Below are positions 50,953-61,217 of a DNA stretch of 64,000 nucleotides, one piece after another. The notes below the pieces were generated by a model. That model was not told the DNA's origin and made no database searches. It worked only from the letters and a program-made list of their open reading frames with translations. Source of the DNA: Candidatus Gastranaerophilales bacterium (GTDB taxonomy: Bacteria; Cyanobacteriota; Vampirovibrionia; Gastranaerophilales; Gastranaerophilaceae). The stretch is from the NCBI GenBank assembly GCA_947587615.1, contig CANPYC010000003.1:27690-91689 (forward strand), read 5' to 3'. Numbering within the stretch: position 1 is the first letter of the stretch; every line of letters starts with the position of its first letter. The position numbers and the translations under genes were made by a program.

Positions 50953-52653
50953 ATGAAAATAAGTAAAATGCCCGTGACAAATTTTTGTGCCGTCAAAAAA
51001 AGAAAGAAGAATAAAGAAAATAATACAAACACAAGAAAAAGCATTTATTCCTCTAATCCAAAACTTAGCCACACAAAGGACTTTGACAGGGTTGAAATTA
51101 AAAACGAGAAAGAGCTTCAAAAGTATTCAAGAGAAAAATTATCTTCGCTTCTAAATCAAATAACGGTTACAACGATAGATAAAGGTGAGCTTGATATAAC
51201 AAGCGATATTGAAGAAAAGCTTAAAAAAGGAGATGTTGAAGCTTCTGATACGGAAATGCTTTTAGAGTTGGTTTTAGATGATAAATTATCGGTTTTGAAT
51301 TTATATTTTCAATATCCCAAAACAAGCTATAATAAAAATTTTACTAATGACATAGATACTGTTTATATCGCATATTGCGAAGAAAAACCTTTAAAAGAGC
51401 TTCTTATACCTTCTTATTCAACCAAAAAAGAAGCAAAAACCAAAACAAAAATCGGGGATATTTTTACAATCGGACAGGATGAAACAATACAAATCAAAAC
51501 CCCAAAGGGTATTAAAAAAATGTTTATCTCAAAAGAAGCCTGTTTAAAGCTTTTTCCTCCCATTGAAAGATATGCTTCACATCAATATCTTTATGGAGAT
51601 TGCTATTTAATAAGCGCATTTGACGCCTTGTATCAAAACCCTTTTTCAAGAGATATTATTCTTAGCAGGTTTGCACAAGGCAAAAATTCGCAGCTCAAAG
51701 CTTCTCTTAAAGGCTACAAAAGAACTTTATTTAATGAAGTTAAGCTAAAACATAAAAACGATACCGAGATTGAAAACGTAGAAACAAAAATTGCAAAAAA
51801 GATGAAAAATTATCCGCCCTCTCCTCAACCAAAGGCACTTAGCGTATTTGAGCTTTTGCGAGAAGAATACCTTGCAGATAATACTTTAAGATTAATTGAA
51901 GCTCAAAAAGAAAAATTTAAAAACTTTCCAAAAGACAAGGACTTTTGCTTTATCGACGGCTTTAAATATTCAAGAGAAGAAATTGAACTTTTTTTATCGT
52001 TAACAAAAAATCCGACTAAAGATAAGCTTAATTATAAATATTTAAATCTTCTCTCAATTGATTTATTTGAACTAAGCTTCACGTTTAAAACAAAAGCATT
52101 GGAAAATTTTATTTCAATATTAAAACAACTTGATATAAAAGACATTGATAAAGACAATCCTTTGAGTAATTTGAACAAAGACGAGTTTAAATATTTTACT
52201 TTAACCCTTGAGAGATATTTGGAATATGCAAAAAGAAAAGGAAAGAAATATATTGACTATAATCCTCTTACTACTTATAGGATTCTTTGCTATCTTTGTC
52301 AAATTGAAAACAATTGCGATTTTAAGACATATCTTGATTTTCCTTCGTCTTCAAATATCTTCTTTAAAAGTATGGGCTTAAAAACAAAGCTTATTAACCT
52401 TAAAACTAAAAATTATTCAACTTTACTTTTGCATGATAAAAATTTTTCAAAAAAATATACTGCTTGTGCTTCAATTGCGGATGAGGAAAATTCGGATAAT
52501 GAATTTTTGCAAAATTCTCACAGCTACTCGCTTAGTGTGGATAATGGGAAAATTTTAATCAGAAATCCTATGAATACTTCAAGAGAAAGAGCGTTCAGTA
52601 TTAAAGAATTTTTGGAAAAGTTCAGCAATTTACACCTTGTAAAGATTAGATAG
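50953..52653 (+). CDS. Calpain-like cysteine protease
   Basis: The ATG at 50953 is chosen (566 residues); a TTG at 50917 is in frame upstream. The papain-fold C2 (calpain) triad is visible: Cys217 in YLYGDCYLISAFDALYQNPF, His523 in SHSYSLSVDNGK and Asn538 in LIRNPMN, in the order and local context of calpains. Residues 225-515 form a long helical insertion between the Cys and His blocks. Residues 1-60 are basic and disordered, with no classical signal peptide. Bacterial calpain-like proteases are uncommon. The substrate is unknown. Confidence 0.82.
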   Translation: MKISKMPVTNFCAVKKRKKNKENNTNTRKSIYSSNPKLSHTKDFDRVEIKNEKELQKYSREKLSSLLNQITVTTIDKGELDITSDIEEKLKKGDVEASDTEMLLELVLDDKLSVLNLYFQYPKTSYNKNFTNDIDTVYIAYCEEKPLKELLIPSYSTKKEAKTKTKIGDIFTIGQDETIQIKTPKGIKKMFISKEACLKLFPPIERYASHQYLYGDCYLISAFDALYQNPFSRDIILSRFAQGKNSQLKASLKGYKRTLFNEVKLKHKNDTEIENVETKIAKKMKNYPPSPQPKALSVFELLREEYLADNTLRLIEAQKEKFKNFPKDKDFCFIDGFKYSREEIELFLSLTKNPTKDKLNYKYLNLLSIDLFELSFTFKTKALENFISILKQLDIKDIDKDNPLSNLNKDEFKYFTLTLERYLEYAKRKGKKYIDYNPLTTYRILCYLCQIENNCDFKTYLDFPSSSNIFFKSMGLKTKLINLKTKNYSTLLLHDKNFSKKYTACASIADEENSDNEFLQNSHSYSLSVDNGKILIRNPMNTSRERAFSIKEFLEKFSNLHLVKIR

Positions 52654-52716
52654 AGATTTTTAAAAATGTTTAAAAAGATGTAAAAATAGTATATAGTCGG
52701 TTTATTTTTTTTATAT

Positions 52717-52728
52717 TATAATTTTCCT
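52717..52728 (+). promoter_or_regulatory. -10 element placed for leaderless transcription of der
   Basis: TATAAT (52717-52722) lies exactly six bases (TTTCCT) before the ATG at 52729. No Shine-Dalgarno is present and no clear -35 is seen. Confidence 0.6.
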
Positions 52729-54042
52729 ATGAAAGAAAAAGTTATAGCGGTGATTGGTCGCCCCAATGTCGGAAAATCCACTTTAATTAACAGAATAGCA
52801 GGTAAAAGATTGTCTATTGTTGATGATAAACCAAACATCACAAGAGATAGAATTTACATAAACGCCTCCTGGCAGGATAAAAACTTTGTCCTGATTGATA
52901 CGGGGGGAATTGTTGAAGATAATGAAGATGAATTTGCAAAAAACATCAACTCGCAAGTTGAGCTTGCAATTGAAGAAGCAGATTTAATACTTTTTATTGT
53001 TGACGCTAAAACCGGTTTAAACCCTTATGACTACGATATTGCAAATAAATTAAGACAAACAAAAAAGAAAGTTTTGCTTGTTGTAAATAAAGTTGATTCA
53101 AATACCCAAAGAGATTTAGCAAGCGAATTTTGGGCTTTAGGGTTTGATGATATGCACTTATTATCCGCTCTCCATGGCGATTTAGGTGTAGGGGATTTAC
53201 TTGAGCTTATAACAGCAGATATTGAAAGAGATGAAGAAGTTAAAGAAGATAACGCAATAAAAATTGCAATCGTAGGAAAACCAAATGCAGGTAAAAGCTC
53301 AATTTTAAATAATCTTCTAAAAAAACAAAGAGCAATAGTAAGCAGTGTTTCAGGTACTACAAGAGATAGTATTGATGAAGAAATAACTTTTGAAGATAAA
53401 TTATTCAGACTTGTTGATACGGCAGGTATAAGAAAAAAATCAAAAGTTGACTACGGTGTTGAGATGTTTGCCGTTGATAGAGCAATAAGAGCAATAAGAG
53501 AGTGTGATGTTGCGCTTTTGGTTATAGATAGTGAAGAAGGTCTATCCGATCAGGATAAAAAAATTGCTTCAATTTGCGAAGAAGCGGGATGTGGTTTAAT
53601 TTTAGCCTTTAATAAATGGGATTTAATTAAAAACACTCAAACGCATAAATTTGAACAGGAAATTGATAAAGACGCACCTTTTTTAAATTATGCGCAAAAA
53701 ATTTATATTTCAGCTAAAACAGGGCAGAGGCTCGAGCAGATATTTAAAATTGCGCTTCAAGTTCAAGCTGAAAGAGAAAAAAGAATTTCAACAGGGCTTT
53801 TAAACAAAGTAATAAATGAAGCATACAATCTAAACCCGCCACAATCAATTAAAGGTAAGAATTTAAGAATATACTATTCAACGCAGGCAAAAAACAACCC
53901 GCCTACATTTGTAATTTTTATTAATAACAAAGACCTTATTCAAGACCACTACAAAAGATATATGTTAAAAAAATTAAGAGAAAACTTTGGTTTTAAAGGT
54001 GTTCCTATTGTTGTTTCATACAGACAAAAAGGGGAGAAATAA
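52729..54042 (+). CDS. der: Ribosome-associated GTPase Der (EngA)
   Basis: A 437-residue tandem GTPase needed for 50S subunit assembly. The first G domain has GRPNVGKST (residues 10-18), DTGGIVED and NKVDS. The second has GKPNAGKSS (about 183), DTAGIRKKSKVDYGVE and FNKWDLI. A KH-like C-terminal domain follows, with PPQSIKGKNLRIYYSTQ and YKRYMLKKLRENFGFKGVPI. It starts a long plus-strand run; its stop shares one base with the plsY start. Confidence 0.97.
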   Translation: MKEKVIAVIGRPNVGKSTLINRIAGKRLSIVDDKPNITRDRIYINASWQDKNFVLIDTGGIVEDNEDEFAKNINSQVELAIEEADLILFIVDAKTGLNPYDYDIANKLRQTKKKVLLVVNKVDSNTQRDLASEFWALGFDDMHLLSALHGDLGVGDLLELITADIERDEEVKEDNAIKIAIVGKPNAGKSSILNNLLKKQRAIVSSVSGTTRDSIDEEITFEDKLFRLVDTAGIRKKSKVDYGVEMFAVDRAIRAIRECDVALLVIDSEEGLSDQDKKIASICEEAGCGLILAFNKWDLIKNTQTHKFEQEIDKDAPFLNYAQKIYISAKTGQRLEQIFKIALQVQAEREKRISTGLLNKVINEAYNLNPPQSIKGKNLRIYYSTQAKNNPPTFVIFINNKDLIQDHYKRYMLKKLRENFGFKGVPIVVSYRQKGEK

Positions 54043-54641
54043 TGAATAATTACATATACTTAGCTTTATTTTCGCTTTTTGCATATTTAATCGGCTCAAT
54101 TCCAACAGGATATATAATAGTTAAATTAAAAACAGGTAAAGACATTAGAACCATAGGTTCAGGCTCAACAGGCGCAACAAACGTTAAAAGGGTTTTGGGT
54201 AAAAAATGGTTTTTTATTGTTATGATACTGGATGCTGTTAAAGGAGCGTTTCCCGTTGCTTTAGCAAAATATTTAACACCCGACAGGTTTGGCGCAATTG
54301 CGGTCGCTGCCGCAATATTTGTTATAATAGGGCATTCTAAACCCGTATTTTTACAATTTAAAGGCGGAAAATCCGTTGCTTCAGGGGTTGGTACAATTTT
54401 AGCGCTAAATCCTCTTGTGGGGCTTTCAATTGCCGTAATTTGGGGGATTATAACCTATATATCAAAATATGTTTCCTTAGGTTCTATTATTGCCCTGATA
54501 TTATCGCCCGTTTTAATGTATCTGTTTAAAAATCCGATTGGTTATGTTATCTATTGTTTAGTTGCAGCTATATATATCGTATATTTGCATAGAGAAAACA
54601 TAAAAAGATTATTAAAAGGTGAAGAAAATAAAGTAAGATAA
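54042..54641 (+). CDS. plsY: Acyl-phosphate glycerol-3-phosphate acyltransferase
   Basis: A 199-residue membrane enzyme for the first step of phospholipid synthesis. It has YLIGSIPTGYIIVKLKTGKD (motif 1), IRTIGSGSTGATNVKRVLGK (motif 2) and FLQFKGGKSVASGVGTILAL (motif 3), with about five to six helices. It shares one base with der upstream and one with ribE downstream (TAATG). Confidence 0.95.
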   Translation: MNNYIYLALFSLFAYLIGSIPTGYIIVKLKTGKDIRTIGSGSTGATNVKRVLGKKWFFIVMILDAVKGAFPVALAKYLTPDRFGAIAVAAAIFVIIGHSKPVFLQFKGGKSVASGVGTILALNPLVGLSIAVIWGIITYISKYVSLGSIIALILSPVLMYLFKNPIGYVIYCLVAAIYIVYLHRENIKRLLKGEENKVR

Positions 54642-55285
54642 TGTTTACAGGGTTAATTGAAAAAACTTCAAAAGTTAAAAAAATTGAAATAAATGATTTG
54701 GGAGCAAAGATATATTTTGAAGCAGACTTTTTTAACTCTGTTAAAATCGGGGACTCAATTTGCGTTAACGGCTGTTGTTTAACTGTTACAAAAATTGAAA
54801 ATAATCTTTTGAGTGCCGATATAATGAAAGAAACGCTCAATATTTCAAATTTAAAAAACTTAAAATCAGGAGATATTATTAATCTTGAGCGAGCAATGAA
54901 GCTATCTGACAGGTTAGACGGGCACTTAGTTTCAGGGCATGTTGACTGTATCGGGGTTATTCAAAACATTACTTTAGACGGTTTTTCAAAAAGAGTAAGA
55001 ATAAAAGCGGACACTTCTTTAATAATCAAAAAAGGCTCAATTGCTCTCAACGGGGTAAGCTTAACCGTATCAGACGTTCAAAAAGATAATTTTGAAGTTT
55101 CTTTAATTCCTGAAACAATTAATAACACTAACTTAAAAAATATAAAAATTGGTGATATAGTTAATATTGAGTATGACTTGATTGGAAAATACGTTCAAAA
55201 ATTTTTAAATCTTGAAAATGGTATTGAAAATAAGGGCAACAAAGGAAAAATCACGCTTGAATTTTTAAAAGAAAATGGGTTTTAA
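54641..55285 (+). CDS. ribE: Riboflavin synthase alpha chain
   Basis: A 214-residue enzyme with two lumazine-binding barrels. It has MFTGLIEKTSKVKKIEI, GDSICVNGCCLTVTKI and SDRLDGHLVSGHVDCIGVI in the first half. KKGSIALNGVSLTVSDV lies in the second. It makes riboflavin from two lumazines. It overlaps ribBA by 11 bp. ribD and ribH are not in the window. Confidence 0.95.
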   Translation: MFTGLIEKTSKVKKIEINDLGAKIYFEADFFNSVKIGDSICVNGCCLTVTKIENNLLSADIMKETLNISNLKNLKSGDIINLERAMKLSDRLDGHLVSGHVDCIGVIQNITLDGFSKRVRIKADTSLIIKKGSIALNGVSLTVSDVQKDNFEVSLIPETINNTNLKNIKIGDIVNIEYDLIGKYVQKFLNLENGIENKGNKGKITLEFLKENGF

Positions 55286-56504
55286 AAAAATGAAAAATGA
55301 TAAAAAAATGTTTAATTCAATTGAAGATGCTTTAATTGATTATGTTAAAGGCAAAGTTATAATAGTTGTTGATGACGAAAATCGAGAAAATGAAGGCGAT
55401 ATAATCTGTAATGCCAAGTTTGCAACGCCTGAAAACATAAACTTTATGGCTCAAAACGCAAGAGGGCTTATCTGTGTTGCGATTGACAGGCAAATTGCTT
55501 CTAAAATGCAGCTAAATCAAATGGTTGAGCAAAATACCGAAAAAATGAAAACAGCTTTCACTGTATCAATTGACGCAGATGAAAAATTTGGCGTAACAAC
55601 GGGGATTTCAGCTTTTGACAGAGCGAAAACAATTGAGGTTTTAATAAATTCCTCTAACCCTGAAGATTTAAGGCGCCCGGGGCATTTATTCCCTTGTGTA
55701 GCACGTCTTGGGGGAGTACTCGAGAGAATTGGGCACACCGAAGCCGTTGTTGATTTAGCAAAGCTTGCAGGGCTTCCTTTAGCGGGTGCGATGTGTGAAA
55801 TTATGAAAGAAGACGGGCACATGGCACGAAGAGACTATATTTTAGATTTTGCCCAAAAACACGATATTAAAGTTATAACGGTAGCTGATTTGGTTAAATA
55901 TCGAATTAAAAGAGAAATGATAGTAAGGCTTGAAGCGAAAGCAAATCTGCCTACTCAATTCGGCAATTTTGTTATATACGGATATAGAAATATCTTAAAC
56001 AATAATGAATATGTTGCTCTTGTTAAGGATGATAAATCAAACAAAATTCCGATGGTTCGAGTACACTCAGAATGCCTGACGGGGGATGTTTTCCACAGTT
56101 TAAGATGCGATTGCAACTATCAACTGCACAGAGCTCTTGAGATGATAGAAAACTACGGAAAAGGCGCACTTGTATATATGAAGGGTCATGAAGGCAGAGG
56201 AATAGGGCTTATTAATAAAATTAAAGCTTATGCGCTTCAAGAACAAGGGCAAGATACCGTTCAAGCAAATGTTTCTTTGGGTTTTGCGCCCGATTTAAGA
56301 GATTACGGAATAGGCGCTCAAATTCTAAGGCAGCTTGGGTATTCAAAATTTAACCTTTTAACAAATAACCCTACAAAAATAATAGGTTTAGAAGGTTACG
56401 GGCTTGAAATTAATCAAAGAATACCGATAATACCAAAAATTAATGATTATAATAAAAAATATATTGAAACAAAAATTGAAAAAATGCACCACTTGATTAA
56501 ATAG
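55275..56504 (+). CDS. ribBA: Bifunctional 3,4-dihydroxy-2-butanone 4-phosphate synthase / GTP cyclohydrolase II
   Basis: A 409-residue fusion enzyme for both entry steps of riboflavin synthesis. The RibB half (about 12-210) has [36 protein letters not shown] and [15 protein letters not shown]. The RibA half (about 212-409) has the zinc site [20 protein letters not shown] and [20 protein letters not shown]. Later in-frame ATGs occur at 55290 and 55308, so the exact start within the ribE overlap is uncertain. Confidence 0.95.
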   Translation: MGFKKMKNDKKMFNSIEDALIDYVKGKVIIVVDDENRENEGDIICNAKFATPENINFMAQNARGLICVAIDRQIASKMQLNQMVEQNTEKMKTAFTVSIDADEKFGVTTGISAFDRAKTIEVLINSSNPEDLRRPGHLFPCVARLGGVLERIGHTEAVVDLAKLAGLPLAGAMCEIMKEDGHMARRDYILDFAQKHDIKVITVADLVKYRIKREMIVRLEAKANLPTQFGNFVIYGYRNILNNNEYVALVKDDKSNKIPMVRVHSECLTGDVFHSLRCDCNYQLHRALEMIENYGKGALVYMKGHEGRGIGLINKIKAYALQEQGQDTVQANVSLGFAPDLRDYGIGAQILRQLGYSKFNLLTNNPTKIIGLEGYGLEINQRIPIIPKINDYNKKYIETKIEKMHHLIK

Positions 56505-56511
56505 GGGCAAT

Positions 56512-58494
56512 ATGGAAATAAATAAAAAAAGCATAATATTTTATTTTGTTTTATGTATTTTTTTAATTTCTTTTGTTCTATCGTCATGCTCGCTTTATCC
56601 TAAATCAAAACTTATAAATATTATTGTTGAAACAACATCAAACAATGTTTTATTTAAAGTTGACAATAGCTTCATTAAGCCTGTTTTATTTAAAAATGTT
56701 CTAAATTCAACAATAAGAAAAAGGGTTGAAAATATTGATATTTTAATTAATAAGAATGATGTTAATAAAATTAAAAGTTTTTTAATTTTTAACGACACAA
56801 AACCCTATTATTATCCTGATTTTTATAATCTTAAAAATAATGAACAAAAAATTTGTTCAAATTCAATTTGTGATGAATATATAAATTACAATTTAACAAC
56901 TTATTTAAAAGGAAATAATAAAAAATATATTAATAATATTTCAATTTTTGAACTTTTGTCAAATGATATTGTTAATTTTTTTAGAATAAATCCGATTTTT
57001 TTATTGTCTTATATTTTGTTATTTATTTTAACAATTTATTTTTTAAATAATCAAAATTCAAGATATATTGAGTTTTTAAAAAATAAAACTCCTTATTTTC
57101 TTTTTATCTTAGGTTTTTTTGTTGTTTTATATCTGTTTTTTGACGCATTAGAAGATATTCCCTGGGGTGATGAAATTTATTCCATTATGATTTCTAATCC
57201 AAAACTGCCTATTTTAAATATTTTTAATGATGCGGGAAACCCTCCTTTTTATTATTTTGTTTTAAGAATTATACTTAATGTATCAAATAATTTTACCTTA
57301 TTAAGACTTGGGTCTTTAGCTTTTGTAATTTCAGCGGTAATTGTGCTTTATAATTTTTTAAAAAAAGAGTATAGTTTAAAAATTGCAAATATTGCTCTTT
57401 TTTTGTTTTTGATAAATATTCCTCTAAACTACTACTCGCTTGAGATTAGAAGCTATCCCTTAGCGGTTTTATTGGTTTGCTTGAGCGCTGTTGTAACTTA
57501 TAAATTGTTAAATAAACCTAAGCAAAAAAGTCAAAAGTATTGGTTTTATTATCTAATTCTTGGGATAATTTCTTTTAATACCCATTATTATTTAATTCTT
57601 TATTTTTTAGCTAACTTTTTTTATATGTCTTTTATTTTTACTAAAGATAAAAGGTATAAAGAGTTAATTTTTCTCATAAGTACGCTTTTAGCTCATTTAA
57701 TATCTTTCTTACCTTATTTTTTTCACACGGCATTAAATAAAGCGCTTTTAGATGAAACATTTAACTCACATCTTCCGGTTTTAAGTTATGATTTAATTAA
57801 AGAGAACCTGCTTTTAGTTTTCGGGGGGTTATTTTCTTTTTGTTCAAGTTTAATATTTTTTCTTAAAACGTTTTATGATAAAAAAATAACTAAAAAAAGC
57901 AAAAATACGATAATTTATATTTTTTATATAATTTTTTCAATTTTTATTTTCTCAATTGTTTTATCTTTTGTTATTCGTCCTATGATAGCTTTTAGGTACT
58001 ATCTTTTTTTAATTCCTTTACTTTTGGTTTATTTTTCAATAATTTTTTCTAATGAAAAAAATAAAAATTTAGTTGCGCTTTTTTTCTTGTGGATAGTACT
58101 TTTTCAGAATTATTCTTTTAATAATTCGGTTGATATTAGAAAATCAAGCACAATTAGCCTTGATACACTGAAAATTGCAAAAACTTATGAAAAATTTAAT
58201 AAAAATAAAAATATAAATATAATTGTCAGAATGTCAAACAAAGCAACGGTTGAATATAATAAAGATTTGTTTATTAAAAAAGCAAATTATTACTATGTTT
58301 ATGACGGGAAAGACGAAAAAACAATAAATAAAATTATTCAAAAAATAAAAAACCAAAATAATGATTATGTAATATTCAGCGACCTTTTAGCGCCGAGTGA
58401 AAAAAATTCCAATTTAAACAACGAGTATACCTGCTTTTTTAACTCATCAAAAGACCTTTGTGTTTGGAAAATTGAAAAAACTACACAAAACTAA
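56512..58494 (+). CDS. GT-C fold (family 39-like) membrane glycosyltransferase
   Basis: A 660-residue protein. It begins with one membrane helix (10-27), a soluble region (30-155), then about ten membrane helices (160-540) and a C-terminal soluble domain (545-660). The loop after the third helix contains DIPWGDEIYSIM, the acidic catalytic pair typical of ArnT/PMT-type enzymes that use polyprenyl-phosphate sugars. EIRSYPLAVLLVCLSAV and NTHYYLILYFLANFFYMSF also fit this family. Acceptor unknown. It follows ribBA by 7 bp. The sequence is extremely AT-rich, even for this window. Confidence 0.8.
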   Translation: MEINKKSIIFYFVLCIFLISFVLSSCSLYPKSKLINIIVETTSNNVLFKVDNSFIKPVLFKNVLNSTIRKRVENIDILINKNDVNKIKSFLIFNDTKPYYYPDFYNLKNNEQKICSNSICDEYINYNLTTYLKGNNKKYINNISIFELLSNDIVNFFRINPIFLLSYILLFILTIYFLNNQNSRYIEFLKNKTPYFLFILGFFVVLYLFFDALEDIPWGDEIYSIMISNPKLPILNIFNDAGNPPFYYFVLRIILNVSNNFTLLRLGSLAFVISAVIVLYNFLKKEYSLKIANIALFLFLINIPLNYYSLEIRSYPLAVLLVCLSAVVTYKLLNKPKQKSQKYWFYYLILGIISFNTHYYLILYFLANFFYMSFIFTKDKRYKELIFLISTLLAHLISFLPYFFHTALNKALLDETFNSHLPVLSYDLIKENLLLVFGGLFSFCSSLIFFLKTFYDKKITKKSKNTIIYIFYIIFSIFIFSIVLSFVIRPMIAFRYYLFLIPLLLVYFSIIFSNEKNKNLVALFFLWIVLFQNYSFNNSVDIRKSSTISLDTLKIAKTYEKFNKNKNINIIVRMSNKATVEYNKDLFIKKANYYYVYDGKDEKTINKIIQKIKNQNNDYVIFSDLLAPSEKNSNLNNEYTCFFNSSKDLCVWKIEKTTQN

Positions 58495-58563
58495 ATATAA
58501 TGTTTGATAAAAATAATATTTCCATGATACAATTGACATAAATTGAGGAAAGTATTGCTTTAT

Positions 58564-59538
58564 ATGTATGAAACTGCAACTTTAGAAGAAAAATATTTCA
58601 GGGTATTCCAAGGCGCTTATAACGATTTTCGCCTTAAGGCAAGAACTGATTATAAATTTGAAATTGACCCTTTGAATTATGATGATTTTTTAGAATCATA
58701 CAAAAAAGGTTTAATAAATTGTATCATTCTTTTAGAGGACTCTATTCCGACAGGTTTTCTGGCTTACACCACGGTTCCGCATGATACAATTGAGCTTTTT
58801 GTCATTCACTGCTTAGGTTTTGAAGATATTATCACAAAAAAGAAAATAATGTTTGATAAATTTCTTGATACAACAAAACAAATTAGAAGGCATTCAATTG
58901 TCAGCTATGCAATGCTTGGAGTTCAGGAAGCATTTAAAAAAGAAGTTGCCCAAGCGGGTTTTGAATTTATTGATACAGGGGTTGTTGTTTTTGATATTAA
59001 AAATAAGCAGCTTATGAAAGATATTTCCCAGTTCAATTATATGGATTTACCAATAGGGTATAAATTAACCCCATACAGGGATATTTACTTTGAAGAATTG
59101 GCGGAGGTTATTCATTCTTCGTTTAAAAATTCGTCGGATTTAAACTTTGATGTCAGGTTCACAACTCTTGACGGTTGTAGAGATATAACCTATAAAATTA
59201 CAACTTCAATTTATGGAAGATTTTTGCCGCAGGCAAGCAAAATGCTTTTGTATGAAAATAATTTGGTAGGTTTTTGCCTCGCTAATGTTACGGGAGATGG
59301 AATTGCAAACCTGCCTTTAATTGGAATTTTGGAAGAGCACAGAGGACAAAAGCTTTCTAAGGCAATGTTAAAAGCTGCTGTTTTGGATGTTGTTAAATTG
59401 TATCAGGGCGGAATAATTGAACTTAATGAAATTAACGCAAGTTTGGACTTAAATTTCCCTGCTGCTGTTAAAATGTATGAATCAGCGGGCTTTATTCAGT
59501 CTTACAGATATTCTCAAGCTTATTTGCCGAAAGGTTAG
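58564..59538 (+). CDS. Tandem GNAT-family acetyltransferase-like protein
   Basis: The ATG at 58564 follows GAGGAAAG; the frame also has TTG codons at 58543 and 58555. The product is 324 residues. The N-terminal half (30-155) has GNAT-like strands but no acetyl-CoA loop. The C-terminal half (170-324) has LVGFCLANVTGDGIANLPLI and the acetyl-CoA loop in GILEEHRGQKLSKAMLKAAV, then VKMYESAGFIQSYRYS. It is likely an acyltransferase with a degenerate first domain. The target is unknown. serA follows 32 bp later. Confidence 0.82.
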   Translation: MYETATLEEKYFRVFQGAYNDFRLKARTDYKFEIDPLNYDDFLESYKKGLINCIILLEDSIPTGFLAYTTVPHDTIELFVIHCLGFEDIITKKKIMFDKFLDTTKQIRRHSIVSYAMLGVQEAFKKEVAQAGFEFIDTGVVVFDIKNKQLMKDISQFNYMDLPIGYKLTPYRDIYFEELAEVIHSSFKNSSDLNFDVRFTTLDGCRDITYKITTSIYGRFLPQASKMLLYENNLVGFCLANVTGDGIANLPLIGILEEHRGQKLSKAMLKAAVLDVVKLYQGGIIELNEINASLDLNFPAAVKMYESAGFIQSYRYSQAYLPKG

Positions 59539-59570
59539 TAATTTATTTAGCTTTAATTTAGGAGTATTAA

Positions 59571-61154
59571 ATGGCAAAAGTATTAATAACGGATAAAATT
59601 AATGAATTAGCCGTAAAAATTGTTGAAAAAGCAGCGAGCGTTGATAATCTTCCTACGATGGATGAAGATAAACTTTGTGAAATCATAGGACAGTATGACG
59701 CAATTTTAGTTCGTTCTCAAACAAAAATAACATCTAAAATTATTGAGCATGCGACTAATCTCAAAATTATTGCCCGTGCGGGTGTGGGGGTTGATAATAT
59801 AGACGTTGCTGCCGCTACTCAAAAAGGCATAATTGTTGTTAATTCGCCTGATGGTAACACGCATGCCGCAGCAGAGCATACAATTGCTATGATGATGGCA
59901 ATGTCAAGAAATATTCCTTTGGCTAACGCTTCAATTAAAAAAGGACTTTGGGAGCGTTCTAAATTTACGGGTGTTGAAGTTTATAATAAAACGCTCGGTA
60001 TAATCGGACTTGGTAAAATTGGCGCCCATGTAGCTAATGTTGCCCTTGCGCTTGGCATGAAAGTTGTAGTATTTGACCCTTATGCTAAAGCTGAAACGGT
60101 TGAAAAAATGGGAGCGAAATATATTCAACATCTTGATGATTTTTGGGGATTATGCGACTATATTACAATTCATACCCCGAAAACCAAAGAAACAACGGGC
60201 TTAATTAATATAAACACACTAAATCGAATGAAAAAAGGTGTTAGAATAATCAACTGCGCTCGTGGCGGAATAATAGACGAATGCGCACTGGCTAAAGCGC
60301 TTGAAGAAGGAATTGTTGCGCAGTGCGCCATTGATGTTTATGAAGATGAAAAAAATATTGAAAATTCTCCTCTTTTGAAATTTGAAAAAGAAGCGGTTTT
60401 AACCCCGCATTTAGGAGCAAGTACGGATGAAGCTCAAATCAACGTTGCACTTGATGTTGCTAATCAGGTAGTTGATGTTTTAGAAGGTAGAAACGCAACA
60501 AGCGCTATAAACATCCCTGCTCTAAAACCGCAAAAACTTGAAGCTGTTAAAGAGTATATGGGTTTAGCTGAAAACATTGCTTCTCTTGCTTCTCAATTAG
60601 CTAAAGACGCTATAAAAGAAATAGATATAGTAGTTTCAGGTAAACTTCAAGAAGTTGATATTTCACCTCTTGAAATTGCAATTTTAAAGGGCGTTTTAAG
60701 CTCTAATCTGACTGGAATTAATTATGTCAATGCGCCGATTGTTGCAAAACAAAGAGGAATTGAGGTTAAATCATCCAAAACAAATGACGGCGAAAATTCT
60801 ATTTGTTTGGTTATTAAAACAATTTCAAATGAAATTAAAGTAAGAGGGGTTTTACTTGCGAAAAATATTAAAAGAATTGTTGAAATTAACGATTATTGCG
60901 CAAGCATTGAGCCAAAAAATCACATGCTTTTAATTCCTCATATTAACAAGCCTAATATGGTTGCTCTTTGTGCAGGGGTCTTAGGTGCCGATAACATTAA
61001 TATTTCAGGCATGCAAGTAGCACAAAGCGATAATGATAAAAATAAATCCATTATGATTATCACAACAGACAGTGCAGTTGAACAACCGACTTTAGATAAG
61101 ATAGTTAAAATTGACGGGGTTGACAAGGCTAAATATATCAATCTTAATATTTAA
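59571..61154 (+). CDS. serA: D-3-phosphoglycerate dehydrogenase
   Basis: A 527-residue enzyme for the first step of serine synthesis. The NAD motif is LGIIGLGKIGAHVA (about residue 142). Catalytic residues lie in INCARGGIIDECAL (Arg), AIDVYEDEKNIENSPLL (Glu) and VLTPHLGASTDEA (His). An intervening domain (about 315-445) and a C-terminal ACT domain (450-527, LLIPHINKPNMVALCAGVLG) place it in the long, serine-regulated class. A good GGAG site precedes the ATG. Confidence 0.96.
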   Translation: MAKVLITDKINELAVKIVEKAASVDNLPTMDEDKLCEIIGQYDAILVRSQTKITSKIIEHATNLKIIARAGVGVDNIDVAAATQKGIIVVNSPDGNTHAAAEHTIAMMMAMSRNIPLANASIKKGLWERSKFTGVEVYNKTLGIIGLGKIGAHVANVALALGMKVVVFDPYAKAETVEKMGAKYIQHLDDFWGLCDYITIHTPKTKETTGLININTLNRMKKGVRIINCARGGIIDECALAKALEEGIVAQCAIDVYEDEKNIENSPLLKFEKEAVLTPHLGASTDEAQINVALDVANQVVDVLEGRNATSAINIPALKPQKLEAVKEYMGLAENIASLASQLAKDAIKEIDIVVSGKLQEVDISPLEIAILKGVLSSNLTGINYVNAPIVAKQRGIEVKSSKTNDGENSICLVIKTISNEIKVRGVLLAKNIKRIVEINDYCASIEPKNHMLLIPHINKPNMVALCAGVLGADNINISGMQVAQSDNDKNKSIMIITTDSAVEQPTLDKIVKIDGVDKAKYINLNI

Positions 61155-61217
61155 CTACTGTTGTTGGCTAAAAATTTCTTTTTGTATTTGAATTATCTCT
61201 AAACTAAAGGAGAGGAT

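Noticed and set aside
54641..56504. FMN riboswitch controlling ribE-ribBA
   Set aside because: The rib genes overlap plsY and der with no leader region in which an RFN element could fit.
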